A DNA stretch of 6,125 nt from Alphaproteobacteria bacterium. GTDB lineage: Bacteria; Pseudomonadota; Alphaproteobacteria; Rhodobacterales; Rhodobacteraceae. Position 1 is the stretch's first letter, and every line of letters starts with the position of its first letter. The notes under the pieces were generated by a model. That model saw only the letters and a program-made list of their open reading frames with translations, had not been told where the DNA came from and ran no database searches. Shown here one piece after another: positions 1-5,172 of the stretch. Position numbers and translations under genes: made by a program. Location: contig RFKM01000347.1 of assembly GCA_003694465.1 (NCBI GenBank), positions 1-6,125 on the forward strand, in the 5' to 3' direction.

Positions 1-86
1 ATCTTGCCGGGTCTCGGGTCGGCGCGGAAGGCGGCCATCAGGGCGATGATCTTGTCTTCGGGCAGGTCTGGGAGCTGTTCGAACAT
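1..86 (-). CDS. Aspartate/aromatic amino acid aminotransferase, N-terminal fragment (cut by window edge)
   Basis: Only the first 28 codons are in the window; the rest lies to the left. The visible peptide begins MFEQLPDLPEDKII and continues with ALMAAFRADPRPGK. It closely follows the start of class I aspartate/tyrosine aminotransferases (from memory, E. coli AspC begins MFENITAAPADPILGL and soon reaches FRADERPGK). Such PLP enzymes move the amino group of aspartate or aromatic amino acids to 2-oxoglutarate in the cytoplasm. The start is supported by GAGGTG at 94-99 on the minus strand, 7 nt before the ATG. It is transcribed divergently from the PhnA-like gene. Substrate preference (Asp versus Tyr/Phe) cannot be told from 28 residues, and no active-site residue is in view. 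Confidence 0.83.
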   Translation of the reverse strand, partial: MFEQLPDLPEDKIIALMAAFRADPRPGK

Positions 87-179
87 GGCGGTTCACCTCG
101 GCGTTGGCACGTCGCGGGCAGAATGGACACAGCGCGCCGACAAGTCCACCAGCCACGGGCCGGCATTGCGGCGGCGGGC

Positions 180-208
180 TTGCCGGCGGTGAAAAATGCG
201 CCTATGCG
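180..208 (+). promoter_or_regulatory. Candidate sigma-70 promoter for the PhnA-like gene
   Basis: TTGCCG (180-185) and TATGCG (203-208) are separated by 17 nt. This puts a start site near 215, just ahead of the Shine-Dalgarno at 221-226. Each hexamer matches four of six consensus positions. The placement is sensible, but this is a pattern match only. Confidence 0.35.
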
Positions 209-232
209 CGCTGGAAACCGAAGGAGACCCCC

Positions 233-742
233 ATGACCTGCCCGCTGTGCGGCGCCGATGCGCCCCTCGTTTCTCACCCCGTTCCCGGTGGTCCGGCCGA
301 TGCGACGGCCGAAATCTGCGCCACCTGCGCCGAACAGATCGAGGGCACGCCCGACCCCGCCCACTGGCGCGGGCTGGCCACCGCGATCTGGGATGAAAAC
401 CCGGCGGCGCAGGTTCTGGCGGTGCGGATGCTGGGCCGGCTTTCCGACGAGGGCTGGGCGCGCGATCTTGCCGACCAGGTCTATCTCGATGACGAAACCC
501 GCGCCTGGGCCGAGAACGTGCCCGCCGCAACCCAGCACAAGGACAGCAACGGCGCGCCCCTGAATGCCGGCGATACCGTGGTGCTCATCAAGGATCTGCC
601 CGTGAAGGGCGCCGGCTTTACCGCCAAGCGCGGCACGGCGGTGCGCGGCATCAGCCTTGTTGCCGACAATCCCGAGCAGATCGAGGGCCGGGTCGAGGGC
701 CAGCGGATCGTCATTCTGACCAAATTCGTGAAGAAGAAATGA
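233..742 (+). CDS. yjdM: PhnA/YjdM-family zinc-ribbon protein
   Basis: A 169-aa protein of the PhnA (YjdM) family, often labelled 'alkylphosphonate utilization protein' although a direct role in phosphonate breakdown is not established. The N-terminus carries a zinc-ribbon pattern, C3-x2-C6 and C29-x2-C32. A helical middle segment (about 41-97, with HWRGLA and WARDLAD) follows, then the conserved C-terminal PhnA domain (about 103-169) with KDSNG, GDTVVLIKDLPVKG and a basic end, FVKKK. E. coli YjdM is only about 111 aa, so the middle helical insert makes this the longer form seen in alphaproteobacteria (from memory). The ATG at 233 is chosen over the longer open frame from 104 because AAGGAG lies 6 nt upstream and the zinc ribbon then starts at residue 3, as in relatives. 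The protein should be cytoplasmic: no signal peptide or membrane segment is visible. The molecular function remains unknown. Confidence 0.88.
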   Translation: MTCPLCGADAPLVSHPVPGGPADATAEICATCAEQIEGTPDPAHWRGLATAIWDENPAAQVLAVRMLGRLSDEGWARDLADQVYLDDETRAWAENVPAATQHKDSNGAPLNAGDTVVLIKDLPVKGAGFTAKRGTAVRGISLVADNPEQIEGRVEGQRIVILTKFVKKK

Positions 743-826
743 CGCATTGAAATTCGCGACGGAACGCCCCATCTGCCGCGTTCAAGGCGCAAATGAATTC
801 CAAACCCTGCATATAGAGGACCGACG

Positions 827-1318
827 ATGACCAAGCCCAAGGGCTATTCCCGCCTCCAGATCGCGCTTCACTGGCTGACCGTGATTCTTCTCGCCGCGAT
901 GTTTCTCAACGAAGACCCGATCAAGGAAGCGTTCCGCTCCCTGATGCGCACCGGCACGTTCACCCAGACCCCGCTCGTGGCGGCGCACATTTTCGGCGGC
1001 CTCACGGTGCTGGCGCTGGCGGCGATCCGCTTTGCCATCAAGCTGCGCCGGGGCTCGCCCCCCCTGCCGGAAAACGAATCTCCCCTCCTGCAGCGCATCG
1101 CCATCGGCACGCACCACGCGCTTTACACGCTGATGTTCCTCGTCCCGATCGCCGGGGCAATCGCCTGGTTCGGCGAAATCCGCTGGATGGGCGATGTGCA
1201 CGAGATCATCCAGAACTGGCTTCTGGCGGTGGCGGGGCTGCATGTGGCCGGGGCGCTCTACCAGCATTTCATCCTGAAGTCGGATGTGCTGATGCGGATG
1301 CGCCGGCCGGAATCATGA
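827..1318 (+). CDS. Cytochrome b561-family membrane diheme cytochrome b
   Basis: A 163-aa integral membrane protein of the bacterial b561 (CybB-like) family, which moves electrons between the quinone pool and a redox partner using two b hemes. Four hydrophobic helices are visible, at roughly residues 13-28, 51-71, 98-115 and 131-149. Candidate axial heme ligands are H15 (ALHW), H54 (AAHIFGG), H96/H97 (GTHHALY), H139 (GLHVAG) and H147 (YQHF). The RM near the C-terminus (LMRMRRP) and the length are typical of the family. The start has AGAGGA at 815-820, 6 nt before the ATG. The stop codon overlaps the ATG of the next small membrane protein (ATGA), so the two are probably translated as a unit. 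The electron donor or acceptor cannot be inferred from the neighbours. The family assignment is secure; the exact physiological role is not. Confidence 0.88.
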   Translation: MTKPKGYSRLQIALHWLTVILLAAMFLNEDPIKEAFRSLMRTGTFTQTPLVAAHIFGGLTVLALAAIRFAIKLRRGSPPLPENESPLLQRIAIGTHHALYTLMFLVPIAGAIAWFGEIRWMGDVHEIIQNWLLAVAGLHVAGALYQHFILKSDVLMRMRRPES

Positions 1319-1491
1319 CACGCCTTGTGATGTTTCTGGGCTCGATGATCGGCTCGACTCTGGCCTTTGTCTTCGTCGTCGTCGCGCTGGTTGTCGGCGT
1401 GACGGGCCTCTGGCCGCTCCTCGGGGCGGCCGTTGCCGGTTATGCGGTGAGCTGGCCGATCGCGCTCGTCGTCGCCCGGCGGATGAAATGA
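1315..1491 (+). CDS. Small two-helix membrane protein coupled to the b561 cytochrome gene
   Basis: A 58-aa hydrophobic protein starting MTRLVMFLGS and ending LVVARRMK. Helix 1 is about residues 4-30 and helix 2 about 35-54, with a short turn containing W33-P34, and a basic tail (RRMK) that should lie in the cytoplasm. Its ATG overlaps the TGA of the cytochrome gene (ATGA). It has no strong Shine-Dalgarno of its own, so translation probably depends on reinitiation after the cytochrome. It aligns without gaps to the 60-aa protein encoded at 1576-1758 (18 identical residues over 44, counted by eye). Similar short alphaproteobacterial proteins are, from memory, sometimes mislabelled 'CTP synthetase'; nothing here supports that enzyme activity. 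A role as an accessory subunit of the cytochrome is an inference from the overlap only. Confidence 0.72.
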   Translation: MTRLVMFLGSMIGSTLAFVFVVVALVVGVTGLWPLLGAAVAGYAVSWPIALVVARRMK

Positions 1492-1498
1492 AATCGGT

Positions 1499-1512
1499 CT
1501 GATCTGGATCAA
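1499..1512 (+). promoter_or_regulatory. FNR/FnrL-type binding site
   Basis: CTGAT-CTGG-ATCAA matches the FNR/FnrL consensus TTGAT-N4-ATCAA at 9 of 10 defined positions. It sits in the gap between the two small membrane protein genes. Its centre (1505.5) would be at -41.5, the usual class II activator position, for a start site at about 1547. A weak -10 hexamer, CAGATT (1535-1540), lies exactly where that start site needs it. This predicts oxygen-responsive expression of the gene at 1576. Binding is inferred, not shown. Confidence 0.6.
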
Positions 1513-1525
1513 GGCGAAAGGCATA

Positions 1526-1567
1526 TCTCCCGTTCAGATTTCCGGCGAAGCGCGCCTGAACGGGAGA
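1526..1567 (+). repeat. Perfect 12-bp inverted repeat covering the Shine-Dalgarno
   Basis: TCTCCCGTTCAG (1526-1537) is the exact reverse complement of CTGAACGGGAGA (1556-1567), with an 18-nt loop between. The right arm includes GGGAGA (1562-1567), which is the only plausible Shine-Dalgarno for the ATG at 1576. In an RNA spanning both arms the ribosome site would be paired. The arm centres are 30 bp apart, about three helical turns, so a DNA-level operator is an alternative. There is no T-run after either arm, which argues against an intrinsic terminator. Confidence 0.8.
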
Positions 1568-1575
1568 CGAATACG

Positions 1576-1758
1576 ATGGGCCTTTTTCTGATCGTTTACA
1601 TCCTTGCCGGAGTCACCCTGGCCGGCATCTTCATGGTGGCCGTTCTGACCATTGGCCTGACCACTGCCCAGCCGGTCGTCTATTCGGCGCTGGCCGGATT
1701 CGTCGTCGGAATTCCGGTTGCCTGGGTGATTGCCCGGATGATCCGGAACAACGCCTGA
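1576..1758 (+). CDS. Small two-helix membrane protein, paralogue of the one at 1315-1491
   Basis: A 60-aa hydrophobic protein starting MGLFLIVYIL and ending VIARMIRNNA. Helix 1 is about residues 3-28 and helix 2 about 34-53, split by a polar turn (TTAQP), with a basic tail. The start is supported by GGGAGA at 1562-1567, 8 nt upstream. It aligns gaplessly, shifted by one residue, to the 58-aa protein just upstream; shared positions include TLA, F, G-x-T, P, A-x-AG, P-x-A and V-x-AR. The two are therefore likely products of a tandem duplication. Unlike its sibling it is not coupled to the cytochrome gene, and has an 84-nt leader with an FNR-type box and an inverted repeat over its ribosome site. 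Function is unknown; oxygen-regulated membrane protein is an inference from the leader. Confidence 0.72.
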   Translation: MGLFLIVYILAGVTLAGIFMVAVLTIGLTTAQPVVYSALAGFVVGIPVAWVIARMIRNNA

Positions 1759-1776
1759 CCGGCAGCCCGTTAGCCC

Positions 1777-1806
1777 TTGCAAGGGGGCGAGCCGGGGGGC
1801 TATTGC
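1777..1806 (+). promoter_or_regulatory. Candidate promoter of the tRNA-Arg gene
   Basis: TTGCAA (1777-1782) and TATTGC (1801-1806) are 18 nt apart, predicting a start near 1813, about 5 nt before the mature tRNA. The -35 lies inside a perfect 12-bp palindrome, CCCTTGCAAGGG (1774-1785). Match quality is modest, especially at the -10. Confidence 0.35.
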
Positions 1807-1817
1807 TCTGCGGCAGC

Positions 1818-1894
<77 letters not shown>

Positions 1895-1961
1895 ACGCCC
1901 TCGGCCAAGCCGGCCCTCGGCTGTGCGGGGCGGCGGGTTCCTGCGCAAGAAATCGCCATCG

Positions 1962-1989
1962 TTGAACGAGGTCCGGTGCGCGCTATCAT
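1962..1989 (+). promoter_or_regulatory. Candidate sigma-70 promoter of the RTX protein gene
   Basis: TTGAAC (1962-1967) and TATCAT (1984-1989) are 16 nt apart; the -10 matches five of six consensus positions and the -35 four of six. The predicted start near 1996 gives a leader of about 33 nt before the ATG at 2029, with AGGAG at 2014-2018. This is the best core promoter seen in the window and suggests the gene is transcribed separately from the tRNA. Confidence 0.55.
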
Positions 1990-2028
1990 GGCGGCAGCGT
2001 CAACTGTCGTTTCAGGAGCAGTGCCGTC

Positions 2029-4311
2029 ATGCCGAGTTCTTCTTCTTTCGCCGCCACCGGGCCCGAATATCTGGTCAACACCGAGACCACGTCCAACCAG
2101 TTCATCGGCGGCATCACCGCCCTTTCCGGCGGCGGATACGTCGTCACCTGGTATACCCAGGACTCCACGCAGGATGGCAGCGGATACGCGGTGAAGGCAC
2201 AGGCCTACGATGACGAGGGCAATGCCGTCGGCACCGAGTTCCTCGTCAACACCGAGGCGACGACGCACCAGCACTACCCGGCGATCGGGGCGCTCGAGGA
2301 TGGCGGCTACGTCATCGCCTGGACCACTTACGACACGACCCAGGACGGCGACTCCTGGGCGATCAAGGCGCAGATCTTCGGCGCCGACGGCAGCACGACC
2401 GGCAGGGAGTTTCTGGTCAATACCGAGGTGACGGGTTCGCAGATCCGGCCGGCGGTCGCCGGGCTGACGGGCGGCGATTTCGTCATTTCCTGGGAAACCT
2501 ACGATACCACGCAGGATGGCAGCAGTTCGGCCATCAAGGCCCGGCAGTTCGGCGCGGACGGAACCGCCACGGGCGCCGAATTCCTGGTCAATTCCGAAGC
2601 CACCGACACGCAATATTACGCCGATATCGCCGGCACCGCCGATGGTGGCTACGTGATCGTCTGGGAAACCGAAGACACGACCCAGGACGGCAGCTCCGGT
2701 GCGATCAAGGCGCAGCGATACGATGCCTCCGGAACCGCGGTCGGGAGCGAATTTCTGGTCAACACCGATGGCACGTCCGATCAGAGCTGGGCGAGCGTCG
2801 CGGGCCTTGCCGGTGGCGGCTTCGTCGTGACATGGCGCACCAACGATTCCACGCAGGACGGCAGCGGCGCGTCGATCCGGGCGCAGGTCTTCGATGCCGA
2901 CGGGGCGACGGTCGGCAGCGAGATCGGCGTCAATACCGAGGCCACCGACTACCAGATCGAACCTTCGGTGACGGCCCTGACCGGCGGCGGCTTCGCCATC
3001 GCCTGGAAGACCAACGACACCACGCAGGACGGCGACGGGCCGGCGATCAAGGCGCAGGTCTTCGCCGCCGACGGCACGAAGATCGGCGGCGAATTGCTGG
3101 TCAATTCCGAAGCCGCCGGAGAGCAGCGCACGCCCGAGATCAGCGCCATCGCCGGCGGCGGGTTCGTTGTCGGCTGGACGACCTACGACACCACGCAGGA
3201 CGGCGACGGAACCGCCGTCAAGGCGCGGCTTTTCGCCCCGCCCGGAAATCGGCCCGAGGCTTTCGACGACCGCGCCTTCGTCATCAAGGGCGACAAGGTG
3301 ACGATCGACGTTCTGGCCAATGACACCGATGCCGACGGCGACTCGCCGCATCTGCTGTTCTTCGATCAGCCGGGGGTGGGCAGCGTCAGTCGAAAGGACG
3401 GCGGCACCGCAGGTGACACCGCCGATGACATGCTGAAATTCGACTCCAGCGGCGTGCGCGGCACGACGAGCCTCAACTATACGGTGGCGGATGTAAATGG
3501 CGGGACCGATGTCGGCACCGTGCGGGTGACCTCGATCCGCAATGCCGATACCGAGACCGGAACCAGCGGCGCCGACCGGCTCACCGGCGGGGGAGCGGAT
3601 GACGGGCTGTTCGGCGCCGGCGGTGGCGACACACTGAAAGGCAAGGGCGGCGACGACTGGCTCACCGGCGGCAGCGGGCAGGACACGATCAAGGCCGGCA
3701 GCGGCGACGATGGCCTGTTCGGCGATGGCGGCAAGGACACGCTCAAGGGCCAGGGCGGCAGCGACTGGCTCGAAGGCGGGAACGGGAAGGATACGCTCAA
3801 GGGTGGCGCCGGCAGCGACGCCCTCTTTGGCGATGGCGGCAAGGATATGCTGATGGGTCAGGGCGGCGGCGACTGGCTGGATGGCGGCGCCGGCGACGAC
3901 AGTCTCGACGGCGGCAGCGGCTCCGACAGCCTTGTTGGCGGAAACGGGGATGACACGCTCGACGGCGGGGCGGGCGTCGATCTGCTGGCCGGCGGCAATG
4001 GCGCCGACACCTTTGCATTCGACGAGGGCGATACAGGCACCGGCGCCGATTCCAGCGATGCGATCACCGATTTCGAGGTCGGCACCGACACGATTGATCT
4101 GTCGGCCATCGATGCGGTGTCAGGGGGCGGCGACGATGCCTTCAGCTTCGTCGGGACGGCGGCCTTTTCCGGAACCGCCGGCGAGCTGCGCTACGAGCAG
4201 GTGAGCGGGAGCACTCTGGTTCAGGCCGATACCGATGGCGACGGAAACTCCGATCTGGACATCGTTCTCTTCGGCGCGCTCACCCTGACGGCAACCGATT
4301 TCGCCCTGTAG
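2029..4311 (+). CDS. RTX calcium-binding protein with seven propeller-like repeats, probable type I secretion substrate
   Basis: A 760-aa acidic protein with no N-terminal signal peptide, as expected for type I (ABC-exporter) substrates. Residues 13-411 are seven consecutive 57-aa repeats. Residues about 412-503 form a cadherin/VCBS-like domain with the signature DVLANDTDADGD. Residues about 513-660 are RTX nonapeptides of the GGxGxDxLx type, which fold into a calcium-filled beta-roll outside the cell. Residues about 660-760 resemble the serralysin (M10) C-terminal domain, with ADTF, ITDF-x5-DTIDLSAID and a DTDGDGNSDLDI calcium-type loop, and end in LTATDFAL, a typical type I secretion tail. 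AGGAG at 2014-2018 supports the start. No HExxH zinc-protease motif or other catalytic site was found, so it is probably structural, adhesive or binding rather than a protease. No exporter genes (HlyB/HlyD/TolC type) are in the window. The domain layout is clear; the biological role is unknown. Confidence 0.9.
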   Translation: MPSSSSFAATGPEYLVNTETTSNQFIGGITALSGGGYVVTWYTQDSTQDGSGYAVKAQAYDDEGNAVGTEFLVNTEATTHQHYPAIGALEDGGYVIAWTTYDTTQDGDSWAIKAQIFGADGSTTGREFLVNTEVTGSQIRPAVAGLTGGDFVISWETYDTTQDGSSSAIKARQFGADGTATGAEFLVNSEATDTQYYADIAGTADGGYVIVWETEDTTQDGSSGAIKAQRYDASGTAVGSEFLVNTDGTSDQSWASVAGLAGGGFVVTWRTNDSTQDGSGASIRAQVFDADGATVGSEIGVNTEATDYQIEPSVTALTGGGFAIAWKTNDTTQDGDGPAIKAQVFAADGTKIGGELLVNSEAAGEQRTPEISAIAGGGFVVGWTTYDTTQDGDGTAVKARLFAPPGNRPEAFDDRAFVIKGDKVTIDVLANDTDADGDSPHLLFFDQPGVGSVSRKDGGTAGDTADDMLKFDSSGVRGTTSLNYTVADVNGGTDVGTVRVTSIRNADTETGTSGADRLTGGGADDGLFGAGGGDTLKGKGGDDWLTGGSGQDTIKAGSGDDGLFGDGGKDTLKGQGGSDWLEGGNGKDTLKGGAGSDALFGDGGKDMLMGQGGGDWLDGGAGDDSLDGGSGSDSLVGGNGDDTLDGGAGVDLLAGGNGADTFAFDEGDTGTGADSSDAITDFEVGTDTIDLSAIDAVSGGGDDAFSFVGTAAFSGTAGELRYEQVSGSTLVQADTDGDGNSDLDIVLFGALTLTATDFAL
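2065..3261 (+). repeat. Seven tandem 171-bp (57-aa) repeats
   Basis: Seven coding repeats of exactly 57 codons run without gaps (residues 13-69, 70-126, 127-183, 184-240, 241-297, 298-354, 355-411). Positions conserved in all seven are V4-N5, Q12, G23, W29, D33 and the T35-Q36-D37-G38 loop. Each unit contains four likely beta-strands: EFLVN, PAIGAL, GGYVIAW and AIKAQIF. Seven four-stranded units fit a seven-bladed propeller (inference). The copies differ at many codons, so the duplication is old or under strong diversification. Confidence 0.93.
3598..3921 (+). repeat. RTX array with 36-aa (108-bp) higher-order repeat
   Basis: Within the RTX region, blocks of four nonapeptides recur as 36-aa units at residues 524-559, 560-595 and 596-631. 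Each has the order (D/S)D(G/A)LFG, then KDTLKG-like, then DWL, then a D-x-(I/L/S)-rich nonamer. Simpler nonapeptides continue to about residue 660 (base 4008). The Asp at position 6 of each nonamer is the usual calcium ligand in RTX beta-rolls. Confidence 0.85.
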
Positions 4312-4324
4312 GCGCGCCGCCGCC

Positions 4325-4353
4325 TTTTCAGCCTTCCCGGGCGGGTCTATGCT
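4325..4353 (+). promoter_or_regulatory. Candidate sigma-70 promoter of the hydrolase/dehydrogenase operon
   Basis: TTTTCA (4325-4330) and TATGCT (4348-4353) are 17 nt apart; each matches four of six consensus bases. The predicted start near 4360 leaves a leader of about 15 nt containing AGGGAGG (4363-4369), 5 nt before the ATG. No operator for an IclR- or LysR-type regulator could be recognised. Confidence 0.42.
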
Positions 4354-4374
4354 CGCTGCAAAAGGGAGGCACGG

Positions 4375-5172
4375 ATGCAGTTTGCCGAGATCGGGGATCT
4401 GGTCGTTCATTATGCCGAACAGGGGCCCGACGATGGGCCGGCGGTCGTCTTCGCCAATGCCCTCGGCACCGACCTGCGCATCTGGGACGGGGTCGTCGCG
4501 CATCTGCCGCCGGGGCTGCGGGTGGTGCGCTACGACATGCGCGGCCACGGTCTGACATCCTGCCCGGACGGGCCTTATTACATGGGCGATCTGGTGGCCG
4601 ACGCCGGGCGGCTGATGGATCATCTCGGCCTGCGCGACGCCGTGTTCGTGGGGCTTTCGATCGGCGGCATCGTGGCGCAGGGGCTGGCGGCCGAGCGGCT
4701 CGACCTTCTGCGCGCGGTGGTGCTCTCGAACACCGCCGCGAAGATCGGAACCGAACAGATGTGGCAAGACAGGATCGCCCTCGTGCGCGAGGGCGGCATC
4801 GAGGCCCTCGCCGATGCCAACCTAGAGCGCTGGTTTGCGCGATCGACGCGCGCCGAACGCCCGGCGCTGGTGGCCGGGGTGCGCGCCATGCTCACGCGCC
4901 AGCCGCGCGAGGGCTATCTTGGTTGCATGGCGGCGATCGGTGAGACCGATCTCGTCGAGAGCACCGCACGGCTGCGTCTGCCGGCCCTCGGCATTGCCGC
5001 CAGCGAAGACGGCTCGACCCCGCCCGACCTCGTGCGCGAGACCGTCGAGAGCATCCCGGGCTCGAAATTCCGGCTGATCCGCCGGGCCGGGCACATGGTG
5101 CCGCTCGAGGCGCCGGCCGAATATGCCGCAGCCCTCGAGGGCTTCCTGCGCGACATCGGGCACATTTCCTGA
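4375..5172 (+). CDS. pcaD: 3-oxoadipate enol-lactonase (PcaD-type alpha/beta hydrolase)
   Basis: A 265-aa cytoplasmic alpha/beta hydrolase. PcaD hydrolyses 3-oxoadipate enol-lactone to 3-oxoadipate in the protocatechuate branch of the beta-ketoadipate pathway. Family hallmarks in order are FANALGTDLRIWD (about 26-38), RYDMRGHGL (52-60), the nucleophile elbow G93-L-S95-I-G97-G, SNTAAKIGT (118-126) and EDGSTPPDLV (211-220). The catalytic triad is Ser95, Asp212 and His240 (AGHMVPLE). The length equals the family norm. The start has a strong AGGGAGG 5 nt upstream. Its stop overlaps the next gene's start by one base (TGATG). The usual pca partners are absent on both visible sides: upstream is an RTX gene, downstream another hydrolase and a dehydrogenase. 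A related lactone or ester substrate is therefore possible. Fold and catalytic residues are certain; the exact substrate is less so. Confidence 0.83.
   Translation: MQFAEIGDLVVHYAEQGPDDGPAVVFANALGTDLRIWDGVVAHLPPGLRVVRYDMRGHGLTSCPDGPYYMGDLVADAGRLMDHLGLRDAVFVGLSIGGIVAQGLAAERLDLLRAVVLSNTAAKIGTEQMWQDRIALVREGGIEALADANLERWFARSTRAERPALVAGVRAMLTRQPREGYLGCMAAIGETDLVESTARLRLPALGIAASEDGSTPPDLVRETVESIPGSKFRLIRRAGHMVPLEAPAEYAAALEGFLRDIGHIS

Noticed and set aside
38..772. A 244-codon minus-strand open frame opposite the PhnA-like gene
   Set aside because: It overlaps the aminotransferase start on the same strand in a different frame and opposes a gene with a clear zinc ribbon and PhnA domain.
743..826. 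Promoter for the cytochrome gene from TTGAAA (747-752) or TATAGA (812-817)
   Set aside because: TTGAAA has only a poor -10 (CATCTG) at 17 nt, and TATAGA overlaps the Shine-Dalgarno and has no matching -35.
1759..1817. Possible terminator made from CCCTTGCAAGGG (1774-1785) or AGCCC/GGGCT (1772-1776 with 1797-1801)
   Set aside because: The palindrome has no room for a loop and neither structure is followed by a T-run, so an intrinsic terminator is not supported.
1895..1925. Possible tRNA terminator, and the direct repeat GCCCTCGGC (1897-1905 and 1913-1921)
   Set aside because: The only hairpin (AGCCG/CGGCT, 1908-1922) has five pairs and no T-run. A 9-bp GC-rich repeat is easily due to chance in this composition.
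2029..4311. Serralysin-type metalloprotease
   Set aside because: The C-terminal part resembles the M10 C-terminal domain, but no HExxH zinc site or protease domain is present; the N-terminal half is entirely 57-aa repeats.
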